Source of the DNA: Amazonocrinis nigriterrae CENA67
GTDB taxonomy: Bacteria > Cyanobacteriota > Cyanobacteriia > Cyanobacteriales > Nostocaceae
DNA: 64,000 bases
Assembly (NCBI RefSeq): GCF_016056305.1
Contig: NZ_JAECZC010000011.1
Location: 55,753-119,752 of the forward strand
Reading direction: 5' to 3'
Below the pieces are notes generated by a model. It did not search any database. It was not told the DNA's origin and saw only the letters and a program-made list of their open reading frames with translations. Positions within the stretch are counted from its first letter, which is position 1; the number at the start of each line of letters is the position of its first letter. The position numbers and the translations under genes were made by a program. Of this stretch, positions 8,145-18,423 are shown in pieces.

Positions 8145-9833
8145 TTATTTGACAACTCCCAAAACAGGTGCAATTTCAGACTTTGCCACAGTAGGAACAA
8201 ATAATCCCTTGGCATAGATCTGGGGATTGCTTTGTGAGATGATACTGTAAGATTGGCGAACTTGAGCATTCACTGCCACAGTCTTGACATCATACATCTG
8301 CATAGCCACCTTCGGGTAGAAGCCGATACCAATAATTAGCACGATAAAACAAGCAGCAATAAACACTTCCCTCGGACTAGCATCTCTGTAGGCTGATTCG
8401 GTAGGTAAGAGACAGTCAGTACCAAAACAAACTGTTCCTTCGTCTTCTTGATTTTCTAAGCTTGCATTATTAATATCGCATACCAGCGCTGCACCCTTGC
8501 CATAAAATACCTGGCGCAACATGGAAAGTAAATAGATTGGTGTGAGGATAACCCCCACTGCGGCGAGAAAAACTGTCACTGTGCAGAAAGTTGAACTATA
8601 AACATCGCTGGTTGTCACACCCAGGAATACTGAAAGTTCACCAACAAAGCCACTCATACCGGGAAGCGCCAAAGATGCCATTGCACCTATGGTAAACAAT
8701 GCAAACACTTTGGGCATGGCTTGACCAATACCACCCATATCTTTCATTAGCATTGTGTGGGTGCGATCGTAAGTAACCCCTGCCAAGAAGAACAACACTG
8801 AGGCAATCAAACCGTGGGAAATCATCTGCAACATAGCGCCATTGATTCCCAAATCAGTGAAGGATGCAATACCAAGCAGCACAAACCCCATGTGTGAAAT
8901 CGACGAATAAGCCAAACGCCGCTTCATATTGGTCTGAGCAAAGGAGTTTAATGCACCATAGATAATGTTAACAACACCCAAAATGGTTAGAACCGGCGCA
9001 AAGTAAATGTGTGCATCGGGTAATATCTCCAAATTCAGGCGAATCAGCCCATAACCTCCCATTTTCAGCAAGACACCAGCCAGAATCATCGACACAGGAG
9101 AAGATGCTTCACCATGAGCATCAGGTAACCATGTGTGCATGGGGAAAACTGCAAGCTTGACACCAAATGCAATCAGCAAACCAGCATAAAGCAGCAGTTG
9201 TAGACCAAGGGGGTACTCTTTCATGCCGAGGGCGGTGATATCAAATGTTATGTTACCGCCACCGTATAGTGCCATTGCCAGAGCTGCCACCAAAATAAAT
9301 ATAGAAGCTGCTGCCGTATACAGTAAGAATTTTGTTGCTGCATAGCGACGCTTTTGTCCACCCCAAATGCAGACTAGTAGGTAGACGGGAATCAGCTCGA
9401 CTTCCCACATTATGAAAAACAGTAGTAAGTCTTTGGCAACGAATACCCCCACCTGTGCAGAATACAGCACAAGCATCAGAAAATAAAACAGGCGGGGTCG
9501 GTGATCAACTTGCCAGGCGGAAAAAATTGACAGTGTGGTGACAAAGCCTGCTAGAAGCACAAGTGGAACTGAAAGTCCATCGACCGATACAGCCCAGTTC
9601 AGACCTAACTGAGGCATCCAGGCATAATTTTCCACGAGTTGGAAACTAGCACTGCTGACATCGTAATACTTCCAAAAGGCATAGCACATCAAAGCAAAGT
9701 CTGCGATACCTACACCAAGTGCATACCAACGCACGCGCTTGCCATCTTTATCAGGCAGCACAGGGATGAGCAAGGAAGCAATAAGTGGTAGCAAGACGAT
9801 CGCGGTCAGCCAAGGGAATCGATCAGCTATCAT
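8145..9833 (-). CDS. ndhD: NAD(P)H-quinone oxidoreductase subunit 4 (NdhD)
   Basis: The 562-residue protein is a polytopic antiporter-like subunit of photosynthetic NDH-1, equal to NuoM. Clear family blocks are the Trp-rich start ([21 protein letters not shown]), the conserved Glu in [12 protein letters not shown], the Lys in [21 protein letters not shown] and [19 protein letters not shown], plus [13 protein letters not shown]. It sits in the thylakoid membrane and pumps protons during cyclic electron flow or CO2 uptake, depending on which NdhD paralogue it is; I would guess a D1/D2 respiratory-cyclic type. A Cys-containing acidic insert lies before the last helices. The gene is alone, with no ndhF next to it. 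Confidence 0.93.
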   Translation of the reverse strand: MIADRFPWLTAIVLLPLIASLLIPVLPDKDGKRVRWYALGVGIADFALMCYAFWKYYDVSSASFQLVENYAWMPQLGLNWAVSVDGLSVPLVLLAGFVTTLSIFSAWQVDHRPRLFYFLMLVLYSAQVGVFVAKDLLLFFIMWEVELIPVYLLVCIWGGQKRRYAATKFLLYTAAASIFILVAALAMALYGGGNITFDITALGMKEYPLGLQLLLYAGLLIAFGVKLAVFPMHTWLPDAHGEASSPVSMILAGVLLKMGGYGLIRLNLEILPDAHIYFAPVLTILGVVNIIYGALNSFAQTNMKRRLAYSSISHMGFVLLGIASFTDLGINGAMLQMISHGLIASVLFFLAGVTYDRTHTMLMKDMGGIGQAMPKVFALFTIGAMASLALPGMSGFVGELSVFLGVTTSDVYSSTFCTVTVFLAAVGVILTPIYLLSMLRQVFYGKGAALVCDINNASLENQEDEGTVCFGTDCLLPTESAYRDASPREVFIAACFIVLIIGIGFYPKVAMQMYDVKTVAVNAQVRQSYSIISQSNPQIYAKGLFVPTVAKSEIAPVLGVVK

Positions 9834-10103
9834 GTCAATAGGAAAAAATGCTTAGTTTGGGAATAATGTCATATTACTAAACTTTGTAACAATTTCTTCA
9901 TAAGACTTTTCCCCATCTATGGATAGATGCAAGATTTATAAATGCTTCTAAGCTGAGATAATTTTAGATTTTAAATTTTAGATTTTGGATTCAAGCCTAA
10001 ACCTGAAATCAAAAAGGGTTTTGCAGCCATCGCGGTTTCAACTATGGAACAAATCCAAAATTGTCAATCTAACATCAAAAATCACTTGACAAACCATCAA
10101 AAT

Positions 10104-11072
10104 ATGACTGTCCCAGTGATTATAGATACAGACGGTGGTGTTGATGATGCCTTGGCATTAATTATGGCGTTGAACTCGCCGCAATTGGATATTAAAGCAA
10201 TTACCGTTGTCGCTGGTAATATCAATGTAGAACAAGCAACTAACAATGTATTGCGGGTATTGAGTATTGTCCAACCGCATACCTGGCCTATTGTTGCTAA
10301 AGGCTGTGAAAAACCTCTAGTTAAACCTTTGTTCAATGCGGCGGGGATTCATGGTGCAGATGGGCTAGGTGAATTAGATCGCTTTGTACAAGCTGATGGT
10401 ACACCCCGCTATCCTCAACTTAATATTGAACCATCTACAGACAATGCTATTGATGTGATTCTCAAAGCAGCCCAAGAGTACGGCGATAGGCTGTTGATTG
10501 TGACTTTAGGGCCATTAACCAATCTAGCAACAGCAATTCAACAAGATGCCGCAATCATGAAACAAATAGGGCGGATAGTGATTATGGGTGGGGCTGTCAC
10601 CGTACCTGGAAATATTACACCAGCGGCTGAATTTAACTTTTTTGTAGATCCTGATGCGGCTCAAGTTGTTATGGAATCAGGAATTGCTTTAACGTTAGTA
10701 GGTTTGGATGTAGCGATGAAAGCTCCCCTTCCACGCCAATTGGTGGAAGATAATTTACAGCGTCGTCCTGACAAAGTTACCCAGTTTATCGCCGATTGTA
10801 CCGAAATTTATATGGCTTTTTATCGCGATTATGAAGGCTTTTACGGCTGTTATTTACACGATCCTTTGGCAATGGCTGTGGCTATCGATCCGAGTCTGGT
10901 AACTACTGAATCACTTTATGTAATGGTGGAAACTAAAGGACGATTTACCACTGGCTTATCTCTAGCTGATCGCCGCGATCGCCGAGATCATCAAAATAAT
11001 CCACCTAATGCAGAAGTTTGTTTAGATGTTGATACCCAACGGTTTTTAAAGCTGTTTGCTCAACTTGTATGA
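10104..11072 (+). CDS. Nucleoside hydrolase (inosine-uridine preferring type)
   Basis: The protein opens with PVIIDTDGGVDDALAL, the DTDxGxDDA calcium-binding signature of nucleoside N-ribohydrolases, and has LGPLTNLA, MGGAVTVPGN, AEFNFFVDPDAA and the late HDPLA block, all active-site segments. The family splits ribonucleosides into base and ribose for salvage. From ATG 10104 the product has 322 residues, the usual family length; an upstream ATG at 10044 would add 20 Asn/Gln-rich residues. Which nucleoside is preferred cannot be told. The gene is convergent with thrS downstream. Confidence 0.88.
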   Translation: MTVPVIIDTDGGVDDALALIMALNSPQLDIKAITVVAGNINVEQATNNVLRVLSIVQPHTWPIVAKGCEKPLVKPLFNAAGIHGADGLGELDRFVQADGTPRYPQLNIEPSTDNAIDVILKAAQEYGDRLLIVTLGPLTNLATAIQQDAAIMKQIGRIVIMGGAVTVPGNITPAAEFNFFVDPDAAQVVMESGIALTLVGLDVAMKAPLPRQLVEDNLQRRPDKVTQFIADCTEIYMAFYRDYEGFYGCYLHDPLAMAVAIDPSLVTTESLYVMVETKGRFTTGLSLADRRDRRDHQNNPPNAEVCLDVDTQRFLKLFAQLV

Positions 11073-11124
11073 CATGTTCCCATGGTGTGTAGGGTGGGCA
11101 AATGTTTGCTCACCCTACTTCTAA

Positions 11125-13011
11125 CTAGAAGTTCTCGAACTTAGCGATCGCATTCTGCAACTTCTCCACCACTTCATCCACAGAGATAGCACCCAATTCC
11201 CCAGAAGCACGGGTACGAATACTCAAGGTGTTGGTTTCTACTTCTTTGGCTCCTACCACTGCCATTACTGGTATTTTATCCTTCTCGGCGTTGCGGATGA
11301 GTTTACCCAAGCGATCGCCACTGGTATCCACCTCTGCACGAATACCCAATGCCTGCATCTTTGCTACTACATCTTTTGTAAAGTCTAACTGTGCTTCACC
11401 CACTGGCAGCAATCTCGCTTGTACTGGTGCTAACCACAAGGGAAAATCACCCGCATATTCTTCAATTAGGATGCCAATCAATCGTTCCAGCGAACCAAAA
11501 GGTGCGCGGTGAATCATCACTGGACGTTTGCGAGAACCATCTTCAGCAACATATTCCAAATCAAAGCGTTCTGGCAAGTTGTAATCTACCTGGACGGTAC
11601 CCAATTGCCATTCCCGTTCTAAAGCATCACTAAAGATAAAGTCGAGTTTGGGGCCATAAAAAGCTGCTTCCCCAATTCCCTCAAAGTGTTCCATCCCCAG
11701 TTGTTCAACAGCACGGCGAATCGCACCTTCGGCTTTGTCCCAAACTTCATCGGAACCAATATACTTATCACTCGCTGGATCGCGGAAACTAAGTCTAGCT
11801 TTAAAGTTCTTCAGTTGCAGTTTATTAAACACTGATAAAATCAAATCCACTACACTGAGAAACTCGCTGTCTAGCTGTTCTGGGGTAACGAACAAGTGGG
11901 AATCATCAACGGTAAAACCACGCACCCGCGTTAAACCGCCTAATTCTCCTGATTGTTCATAGCGATAAACAGTACCGAATTCTGCCAAGCGCATCGGTAA
12001 TTCTCGATAAGAGCGCAACTCGCTCTTATATATTTGGATATGGAAAGGGCAATTCATTGGCTTCATGACAAAGCCCTGTTCTTGCGCGGCGGCTTCCTCA
12101 TCATCTGCCATCAGGGGAAACATATCTTCTTTATATTTTTGCCAGTGTCCAGAGGTTTTAAATAAATCTACTCTGGCAATGTGGGGTGTCACCACAGGCA
12201 AATAACCCCGTTTTAATTGCTCCTGTTTGAGGAAGTCTTCTAAAAGACTCCGCAACAAAGTTCCTTTGGGCGTCCACAAGGGTAAACCAGGCCCCACTAA
12301 GTCAGAAAATATAAATAATCCCAGTTCTTTACCGAGTTTACGATGATCGCGCCGCAATGCTTCTTCTTTGCGCCGCTTGTACTCAGCTAATTGTTCTGGA
12401 ATTTCCCAAGCAGTAGCGTAAATCCGTTGTAGTTGAGCTTTGGTTTCATCCCCACGCCAATAAGCGCCAGCAACAGTTTCTAGTTCGATGGCTTTGGGGT
12501 TTAATTCGCTGGTGTTTTCCACATGGGGGCCAGCACACAAATCCCACCATTCATTCCCCAGGTGGTAAATGGTGATTGGTTCTTCTTTAATGTCTGCCAG
12601 GATTTCTAACTTGTAAGGTTCTTTTATCTTCTCAATCCGGCTTTGCGCTTCTTCGCGGCTGACTTCTTCTCGAATCACTGGCAGCTTGCGATTGATAATC
12701 TTTACCATCTCTTTATAGATGGCTTTGAGATCCTTGTCGCTAAATGGTTCTGGATTGTCAAAGTCATAATAAAAACCATTTTCAATCCAAGGGCCGATTG
12801 TGACTTGCGCTTTAGGAAACAACTTTTGTACTGCCATAGCCATCACATGGGAAGCTGTATGGCGAATTTTTTTTAACTTTTCCGACTCGCTGGTACGCGG
12901 TAAATACATTTTTTCAGGTTGTTCTGATCCGAAGCTTTGATCAGCGGGAGTCACCGCTGGAACTTCTCTGTGATTGGGAGCTTGATTAGGCGACATCGGT
13001 TGCTGAACCAT
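11125..13011 (-). CDS. thrS: Threonyl-tRNA synthetase
   Basis: Editing-domain motifs are present (HTASHVMA and the CAGPHV block), followed by class II catalytic motifs: MKPMNCPFHIQIY, motif 2 around RYEQSGELGGLTRVRGFTVDD, and motif 3 GSLERLIGILIEEYAGDFPLWLAP, then the anticodon-binding domain. The enzyme charges tRNA-Thr in the cytosol. At 628 residues it lacks the N-terminal TGS domain of E. coli ThrS; instead about 35 low-complexity residues (Pro/Gln/Ser) precede the editing domain, as in other cyanobacterial ThrS. The ATG at 13011 gives MVQQP; the true start could be a few codons later. Confidence 0.95.
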   Translation of the reverse strand: MVQQPMSPNQAPNHREVPAVTPADQSFGSEQPEKMYLPRTSESEKLKKIRHTASHVMAMAVQKLFPKAQVTIGPWIENGFYYDFDNPEPFSDKDLKAIYKEMVKIINRKLPVIREEVSREEAQSRIEKIKEPYKLEILADIKEEPITIYHLGNEWWDLCAGPHVENTSELNPKAIELETVAGAYWRGDETKAQLQRIYATAWEIPEQLAEYKRRKEEALRRDHRKLGKELGLFIFSDLVGPGLPLWTPKGTLLRSLLEDFLKQEQLKRGYLPVVTPHIARVDLFKTSGHWQKYKEDMFPLMADDEEAAAQEQGFVMKPMNCPFHIQIYKSELRSYRELPMRLAEFGTVYRYEQSGELGGLTRVRGFTVDDSHLFVTPEQLDSEFLSVVDLILSVFNKLQLKNFKARLSFRDPASDKYIGSDEVWDKAEGAIRRAVEQLGMEHFEGIGEAAFYGPKLDFIFSDALEREWQLGTVQVDYNLPERFDLEYVAEDGSRKRPVMIHRAPFGSLERLIGILIEEYAGDFPLWLAPVQARLLPVGEAQLDFTKDVVAKMQALGIRAEVDTSGDRLGKLIRNAEKDKIPVMAVVGAKEVETNTLSIRTRASGELGAISVDEVVEKLQNAIAKFENF

Positions 13012-13521
13012 TAGCGAAGTGATTGCAAAAGTAATTTATCAGTTGGAGTTCTCAAAAATCTACTCAAATATAGCAAGGTGTTATGATGTGTAGATTTCTT
13101 ACTTCAAATATAACGACTGTGAAGTAACTCAACTTGCCTGCGGCTGAAGTATTTGCTCTGCAAATTCAGCTAGAACAAAGACGATCTGATTCCTCTTTTA
13201 AGTTTCCCGCCTCATTCGCCGTTGCCACAGTCGAAGTAGAAGAACAAACACGACAATAGCTTAGTGATTTCTGACACAGGCTGAAATTTAATGCAAAATC
13301 TGAATATTTGTCAAATTACATTTCTATGCAAAGCTCTGCTTATATCGCTAGATGCCGTCTCTACAGAAGATAGACGAAAAATACTCACGTAATTACTAAA
13401 ATATAAGTAGTTATTAATACTTATATTTCATGAAGTCTATCTAAAGAGAGAATAAATAAAATGTTAAGAAATGTAAAATACGTTAATATTAACTAAGAAA
13501 ATTAAAATTAACTTCTCATTT
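13012..13521. other. Intergenic region with a possible coding relic
   Basis: Most of it is AT-rich promoter-like DNA. At 13134-13262 an open plus-strand frame starting TTG reads as 42 residues (AAEVFALQIQLEQRRSDSS, then FKFPASFAVATVEVEEQTRQ) with gene-like composition and a stop. It has no ATG and no recognisable family, so I regard it as a relic rather than a gene. Confidence 0.35.
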
Positions 13522-13842
13522 ATGCGAGACTCAAATTTACCAGGGCCAGATTTGCTGAAAACGGTTTTAGAACCTCTGCTAGAGGATTTTCAGTATTGGT
13601 TTACGCGATCGCGTGAGTTTCTGGAAACAGAGCAACTCTCATTTATGAGTCAACAAGAGCAATCTGATTTACTAGGGCGGATCAAGCAAGCACAAGAGGA
13701 ACTAAATACTGCAAAGATGCTGTTTGCTGCAACTGGGGGACAAGTAGGAATTGATATGGCAACATTAATGCCTTGGCATCACTTGGTAAAGGAATGTTGG
13801 AGTGTAGCAATACGCTTCCGTTCTCAGCAGACAGATGGGTAA
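13522..13842 (+). CDS. DUF2605 family protein
   Basis: The 106-residue protein matches my memory of the cyanobacteria-restricted DUF2605 family, with the characteristic DLLKTVLEPLLEDFQYWF start and a WHHLVKECW motif near the end. It is all-helical and soluble, with no signal peptide. Function is unknown. It is followed 247 bp downstream by a DUF2973 gene in the same direction; these two families are usual neighbours in cyanobacteria, which supports both calls and suggests a joint role. The ATG at 13522 follows a very AT-rich leader. Confidence 0.75.
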   Translation: MRDSNLPGPDLLKTVLEPLLEDFQYWFTRSREFLETEQLSFMSQQEQSDLLGRIKQAQEELNTAKMLFAATGGQVGIDMATLMPWHHLVKECWSVAIRFRSQQTDG

Positions 13843-14089
13843 TTGCAAAATAAGAGAAAATTTTTCTTGAGAGTATAGAATCCTTAACATTATTTTTATT
13901 AACAAATAATGTATCCTATGCTACCGTAATTTGAATGACGATTAAAAAATTTGCACAAAATTTGCACAAAATAATACACACAAGCGCTAAGTGCGCCAAA
14001 TATCTACACTTGCCCGAAGTCACAGAATCTGCAAAACAAAACGTTACAGTATAAGTTTTTAAAATTTGCTGCCTCTGGAGGAAAACCCA

Positions 14090-14419
14090 ATGTTACACCT
14101 ACTTTACATTCTTGCTTTTACTATTCTTGCCTTTATAGCCGTTGCCAACTTAATTCGCAACTTGATCATGTTTAGTTTTGATCGAGAGCGGCCCTATCCG
14201 CCACAGTCTTCGCCGATGGGCAATCAGGGCAACTTCGGTTATCTCTCATCAAAAAAACAGTTCGTACCACATCCAGAATTGTTGGATAGTGCAGGTAACT
14301 TAATTAAAGAACCGCTGTTGGTGATGCGTTCAATCAACGTTGAAGATGCCCGTCAACACTTAGATGCTCTTTATGAAGCTTCTCCAGGGCATAAGAGTGA
14401 AAATTCGGAAGAAGCGTAA
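14090..14419 (+). CDS. DUF2973 family membrane protein
   Basis: The protein starts MLHLLYILAFTILAFIAVAN, one N-terminal membrane helix, then a positively charged stop and a soluble tail with the conserved HPELLDSAGN and LVMRSINVEDARQHLD segments. I place the start at ATG 14090, 9 nt after GGAGG; this gives 109 residues. The family is cyanobacterial and of unknown function, and pairs with DUF2605, as here. The tail should face the cytoplasm given the Arg/Lys residues after the helix. Confidence 0.75.
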   Translation: MLHLLYILAFTILAFIAVANLIRNLIMFSFDRERPYPPQSSPMGNQGNFGYLSSKKQFVPHPELLDSAGNLIKEPLLVMRSINVEDARQHLDALYEASPGHKSENSEEA

Positions 14420-14925
14420 AAAAATTAGCCAAGGTGCAAAACCTTGCACCTATACAAAAGTGATGAGTTAAGAGTTAATAATTGCCGCAACCCCAGTGAG
14501 GTGTGCAGATGCTAGCGGCGAGTCAACAGACATCGCTGCTTTTAACTGTATGGATAGTAGCAAACTTTTGCAGCACAAGCAGCAATTATTGATCAGTTTT
14601 TCTCAGCCAATTGGACTGCCGATATCATAAGCTAAAACATATCTAAATTGCATGATCACTCGTAGTGGTTGTTCTTTGTCATTAGTCCAAAGTCCTTTAT
14701 AAATACTTTTGACTAATGACTAATGACAGTCTTCAAAGCGTGATTGTGCAACTTGGACACACATTAACTTAACACCCATAAATAGGGAAATCGCCTTGTT
14801 CAATCTATCAAAATACTGAATTTAAATAACAACTTTTGATAAAACAACCTCTATCTGAAGGACGTTATAGCCGCTCAGCCAAACGTAGTAAAAATAGAAT
14901 GCTAAATCTCATTGAGATGTATTCT
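14420..14925. other. Intergenic region
   Basis: No gene is evident. It contains a TAATGACTAATGAC-type direct repeat near 14717 and AT-rich DNA upstream of the next gene. A TTG-started extension of that gene to 14836 is open but shows no conserved feature. Confidence 0.4.
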
Positions 14926-15372
14926 ATGAAACTAAATTACTTTATGAAAGGGCTTTCCACTGTAGGACGTTGGATAGCTACAACTCTATTTTGTGTATTA
15001 GCGATCGCATTTGTTTGGCAAGGTGGGTTTTTCTCCAGCACCACAGCAATGGCTGATAGTAGTGTAAACTTGATTGCATCGGCAGACGCAGGCGATCGCG
15101 TCCAAAATAAAGTTAGTAATGATGCTAGACGGGCCAAGAACTTCATTGAAGACACTAAAGAAAAGGTAGAGCGGACTGCAAACAAAAATGCTAGTAAAGT
15201 AGACCAAGCAACCGACAATGGTAGTTTATTCGAGCGCAAAGCCAAGAAAGATAGAGCTACAATTGAGAAAAGAGCAGAGGAAGATGCAGCGCGGACTGAA
15301 AAAGCAGTAGACAATACAAAGAATGCTGTTGAACGCACTGTTGACAACATCAAGAATGCTTTTGGCAACTAG
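14926..15372 (+). CDS. Exported or membrane-anchored helical stress-type protein
   Basis: An N-terminal hydrophobic segment (GRWIATTLFCVLAIAFVW) followed by STTAMADSS looks like a signal peptide or anchor. The rest is an Ala/Lys/Glu/Asp/Thr-rich amphipathic helix with recurring 11-residue-like units (KNFIEDTKEKVERTANK, EKAVDNTKNAVERTVDNIK), resembling LEA or low-temperature-induced proteins of cyanobacteria. Such proteins protect membranes or proteins in desiccation or cold. I chose ATG 14926 because the hydrophobic segment begins soon after; ATGs at 14899 and 14917 are in frame. A strong hairpin follows the gene. A similar architecture is seen at 63301-63696. Confidence 0.6.
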   Translation: MKLNYFMKGLSTVGRWIATTLFCVLAIAFVWQGGFFSSTTAMADSSVNLIASADAGDRVQNKVSNDARRAKNFIEDTKEKVERTANKNASKVDQATDNGSLFERKAKKDRATIEKRAEEDAARTEKAVDNTKNAVERTVDNIKNAFGN

Positions 15373-15456
15373 ACAATAAAAGCGGCTAATGCCAAGTGTG
15401 AGCAAATATAGGCTCAGCTGCAAGAATTGAAAGCAACAGCAAAAATGTGTAGGAAG

Positions 15457-15493
15457 AAATCAAGCCAGGCTAACAAAATGCTTGGCTTGATTT
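15457..15493 (+). terminator. Hairpin after the LEA-like gene
   Basis: AAATCAAGCCA (15457-15467) pairs perfectly with TGGCTTGATTT (15483-15493), an 11-bp stem with a 15-nt loop, 85 bp after the stop. The 3' arm ends in TTT, consistent with a weak intrinsic terminator. Confidence 0.55.
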
Positions 15494-15617
15494 ACAGCAG
15501 ATATCAATTGATCGATTTGACTATTGTGTAAACTTTGTGAATAGACACCAGTCGAGCAAGTGGGGAGCAATCAATGTTAGCTTTAAGAAAAAAGCGTTGT
15601 ATAGAGAGTAGTACACT

Positions 15618-15848
15618 ATGTCATCGGCAGCCATTACCACTGTAATCAAAATGATGGAATCCTTGCCTATTGATGTACAGGAAAAGATTGTAGACCACCT
15701 GCGCGATTACATCGACGACTTGCAAGATGAAATTCGCTGGAATGAATCTTTCCAACGAACACAACAGAAACTTATCGCTGCTGCAAGACGTGCCAAACAA
15801 GAAATTGCTGAGGGGCAAGCGACTACACTAGACTATGACCAGTTATGA
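15618..15848 (+). CDS. Antitoxin of a RelE-type pair
   Basis: A 76-residue acidic-helical protein (LPIDVQEKIVDHLRDYIDDLQDEIRWNESF, then a Lys/Arg/Ala helix ending TTLDYDQL). It resembles small antitoxins paired with RelE/ParE toxins in cyanobacteria. Its TGA overlaps the ATG of the downstream toxin at 15845-15848, so the two are translationally coupled. The conserved DYDQL-like end is typical of this antitoxin group. No DNA-binding motif is obvious, so autoregulation is uncertain. Confidence 0.78.
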   Translation: MSSAAITTVIKMMESLPIDVQEKIVDHLRDYIDDLQDEIRWNESFQRTQQKLIAAARRAKQEIAEGQATTLDYDQL

Positions 15849-16108
15849 AGTCTGCTGTTCTTCCTTCCTTTTGGACAGAGTATCGACGGTTGAACAGTGA
15901 TATTAGGCAGAGTGCTAGGAAAGCTTACCATCTATGGGCAAAGAATCCATTTCACCCTTCTTTACACTTCAAGTGCATTAACAGTCAAGAAGGAATTTGG
16001 TCTGTGAGAGTAACGCTAGATTTTCGCGCACTGGGAGTATTAGAAGGTGACACAGTTACATGGTTTTGGATTGGAAGTCACGACAATTATGAGCGGTTTT
16101 TCTCATAA
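15845..16108 (+). CDS. RelE/ParE-superfamily toxin
   Basis: The 87-residue protein has the RelE-like fold pattern: two helices (SFWTEYRRLNSDIRQSARKAY), then strands with HFKCI, IWSVRVTLDFRALG, TVTWFWIGSHDNYERFF. The terminal GSHDxYERF block is a hallmark of HigB/RelE-like toxins in cyanobacteria. Such toxins cleave mRNA at the ribosome or act on gyrase. It is coupled to the antitoxin by a 4-bp overlap and is convergent with the amylo-glucosidase gene. Key basic residues are present, so the toxin seems intact. Confidence 0.82.
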   Translation: MKSAVLPSFWTEYRRLNSDIRQSARKAYHLWAKNPFHPSLHFKCINSQEGIWSVRVTLDFRALGVLEGDTVTWFWIGSHDNYERFFS

Positions 16109-16143
16109 AGGGAGTAGATAATTTACTACTCCCTACCGACTCT

Positions 16144-18423
16144 CTAAGCTTCGATAACCACCCTCAGATTGCCACGTTTTTTAGCGACCCGACAGGCGGT
16201 AGTGCTACCAGAACGCTCAAATTCTAAATCCAAGATGGTGGTACCAACTTGCAAATTGTGTATTGACAGATGATTAATTGACTCTGGCAAAGCAGGGTCG
16301 ATAATTCGCAAACAGTTATTTTGAGCGTCAGGCACTAAGTTGACGACCATTTGCACTAGCTGAAATATAGTACCAGTAGCCCAAGCTTGGGGAGTACAAG
16401 CTACCGGATATTGTACCGGGGCATGATCACCATTACGTTCGTAACCGCAGAACAATTCCGGGGGACGCTGATAAGGTTGTAGGCTAGTCATATCGAACAA
16501 ACCTTGAAACAGTTCTAGGGCTTGGTCAATTAAACCCAGCGATCGCAATCCCATGGCAATCAAAGAATTATCATGAGGCCAAACTGAACCAATGTGATAT
16601 CCCATGGGATTGTAAGCTGGTGACAAACTGCTGAGAGTACGAATACCCCAACCATTAAACATATCTGGTGCCCGCAACCGCTCTGCTACACTGTAAGCTT
16701 TTTCCGGTGTGAAAATGCCCAAATGCAAACAGTGTCCTGGATTAGATGTAATACTTTCTACTGGCTTACCGTCTCCATCTAAAGCCAAAGCGCAGAAATC
16801 CTGGTCTTCCATCCAGAAATCTCGATTAAAACGTACCTTGAGGTTTCTAGCTTCTTCTTGCCAGCGATCGGCCAAATCAAGCCGTTTCTTCATCCTCGCA
16901 ATTTCTGCCAAACGTATTTTCGCGGCATAGAAATAAGCTTGTACTTCACATAAAGCGATGGGGCCGTTGGCTAAGTCTCCTTTGCGGTCTACAATACAGT
17001 CGCCGGAGTCTTTCCACCCCTGGTTAACTAGACCTCGTTTAGATTTACGGTAGTAGGTCAAATAACCAGTTGGTTGGGCATTACGATCAATCCACTCCAT
17101 TGCTGCTAAAGCATTAGGCCAAAGTTGCTCTAGGGTTTCTTGATCGTGCGTCCAAGTGTAGTACTCAGCATACAGCATCAACCACAGCGGAGTAGCATCA
17201 ACTGTACCGTAGTAGGGTGTGTGGGGAATTTCCTCACAGCGAGCCATTTCCCCCAACCGCAACTCGTGCAAAATCTTGCCTGGTTCTTCTTCGCGCCAGT
17301 CGTCCTCGTTTTGACCTTGATATTGTGCCAGAAGCATTAAAGTCTCTTTGGCAATTTGCGGGTTTAACATCAGAGTTTGGGAAGCTGTAATCAGCGAATC
17401 ACGCCCAAACAAAGTAGAAAACCAAGGCACTCCGGCGGATACAGTCTTATACTTGCCAAAAGACTGGCGTAACAAATACATATCTTGCTCAGCTCGTTCA
17501 ATCACTCGATTGAACATGCTTTTATCTGAACTGATACGTGTAATTTGTTGTACCCAATTTTGCTCCTCCATCAACTCCGCAGCTTTAGCCTGTGGTAGGG
17601 TATACGCTGCACTGACAGTGGAACTGGACGTGTTATTGGTAAGCATGTTTATCCGATAGCCCAGCTTGCGAGTCTCGTGAGAAGCCAACTCTAGCTGCCA
17701 AATTGCTGTGTAACCTTTGAAATGGTCTGGTTGGTAATGTTGGAATTGGATGCGGGATTCCATGATCAAGCCATCTAGACCTTGATAGGCTAATGTTAAG
17801 AATTCAGTAGGCTGAGTCTGCACAGGGGCAACGCCATCATTTGTCAAAAATGCTGCTTCCTCTGGTGTCGGTTCCGCTAAGCGTAAAAGCCTACCTTGTT
17901 TTTCTCTACCAAAACCCCGAACTTCAAATAAATCCACAAAATCCGCATCAAAGCTGATACTCAGTTCAAAGCTAACGGTAGTTGTGCTGTAGTTGGATAT
18001 TTCTATTTCTTCAAAGAGTGCGCCATTGAGTACAATTTCCCGGCGAATTCCCACAGTTTCAGCTCTTAGACGTTCATCAATTCTGGGATTGGTACACAGA
18101 ACTGAGACTGAAAACCCTTTTTCAGCGGTACTACTAAGGAGTACAGGCGATCGCCCTTCAATTTGCAACTCTAAGCGGCTGAGAAATCGCGTATCACTGC
18201 AAAACAGCCCCATGCTGGGGTTGCCATCGTTAAGAGAACAGCCAGAAATGTTACCAATCGTATCTGTGACCAAAAATAAATCATCATCTTTGACCGTCAA
18301 AGTTGGTTGTGGTCTTTCACTCACAACACAAGGCCACTCAGGGATAGGTAATTGTTCTGCTGGAATAAAAGTTTTTCCGTCCAAGAGAATTTTTTCCGGG
18401 TTTATCAATGTATCCGGTGTCAT
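16144..18423 (-). CDS. Amylo-alpha-1,6-glucosidase / glycogen-debranching-type protein
   Basis: The 759-residue protein combines an N-terminal beta-sandwich of the bacterial glycogen-debranching N domain (DTIGNISGCSLNDGNPSMGLFCSDTRFLS) with an (alpha/alpha)6 glucosidase domain showing VSAGVPWFSTLFGRDSLI, YGTVDATPLWLML, GWKDSGD, CEVQAYFYAA and HIGSVWPHDNSLIA, the acidic catalytic segments of this family. It probably trims alpha-1,6 branches of glycogen or a related polysaccharide in the cytosol; the exact substrate is unproven. No signal peptide. It stands alone, convergent with the toxin-antitoxin pair. Confidence 0.88.
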   Translation of the reverse strand: MTPDTLINPEKILLDGKTFIPAEQLPIPEWPCVVSERPQPTLTVKDDDLFLVTDTIGNISGCSLNDGNPSMGLFCSDTRFLSRLELQIEGRSPVLLSSTAEKGFSVSVLCTNPRIDERLRAETVGIRREIVLNGALFEEIEISNYSTTTVSFELSISFDADFVDLFEVRGFGREKQGRLLRLAEPTPEEAAFLTNDGVAPVQTQPTEFLTLAYQGLDGLIMESRIQFQHYQPDHFKGYTAIWQLELASHETRKLGYRINMLTNNTSSSTVSAAYTLPQAKAAELMEEQNWVQQITRISSDKSMFNRVIERAEQDMYLLRQSFGKYKTVSAGVPWFSTLFGRDSLITASQTLMLNPQIAKETLMLLAQYQGQNEDDWREEEPGKILHELRLGEMARCEEIPHTPYYGTVDATPLWLMLYAEYYTWTHDQETLEQLWPNALAAMEWIDRNAQPTGYLTYYRKSKRGLVNQGWKDSGDCIVDRKGDLANGPIALCEVQAYFYAAKIRLAEIARMKKRLDLADRWQEEARNLKVRFNRDFWMEDQDFCALALDGDGKPVESITSNPGHCLHLGIFTPEKAYSVAERLRAPDMFNGWGIRTLSSLSPAYNPMGYHIGSVWPHDNSLIAMGLRSLGLIDQALELFQGLFDMTSLQPYQRPPELFCGYERNGDHAPVQYPVACTPQAWATGTIFQLVQMVVNLVPDAQNNCLRIIDPALPESINHLSIHNLQVGTTILDLEFERSGSTTACRVAKKRGNLRVVIEA

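Noticed and set aside
14937..15368. 143-codon minus-strand frame opposite the LEA-like gene
   Set aside because: Antisense shadow of an Ala/Lys-rich helix; the plus strand has the signal-like segment and a terminator.
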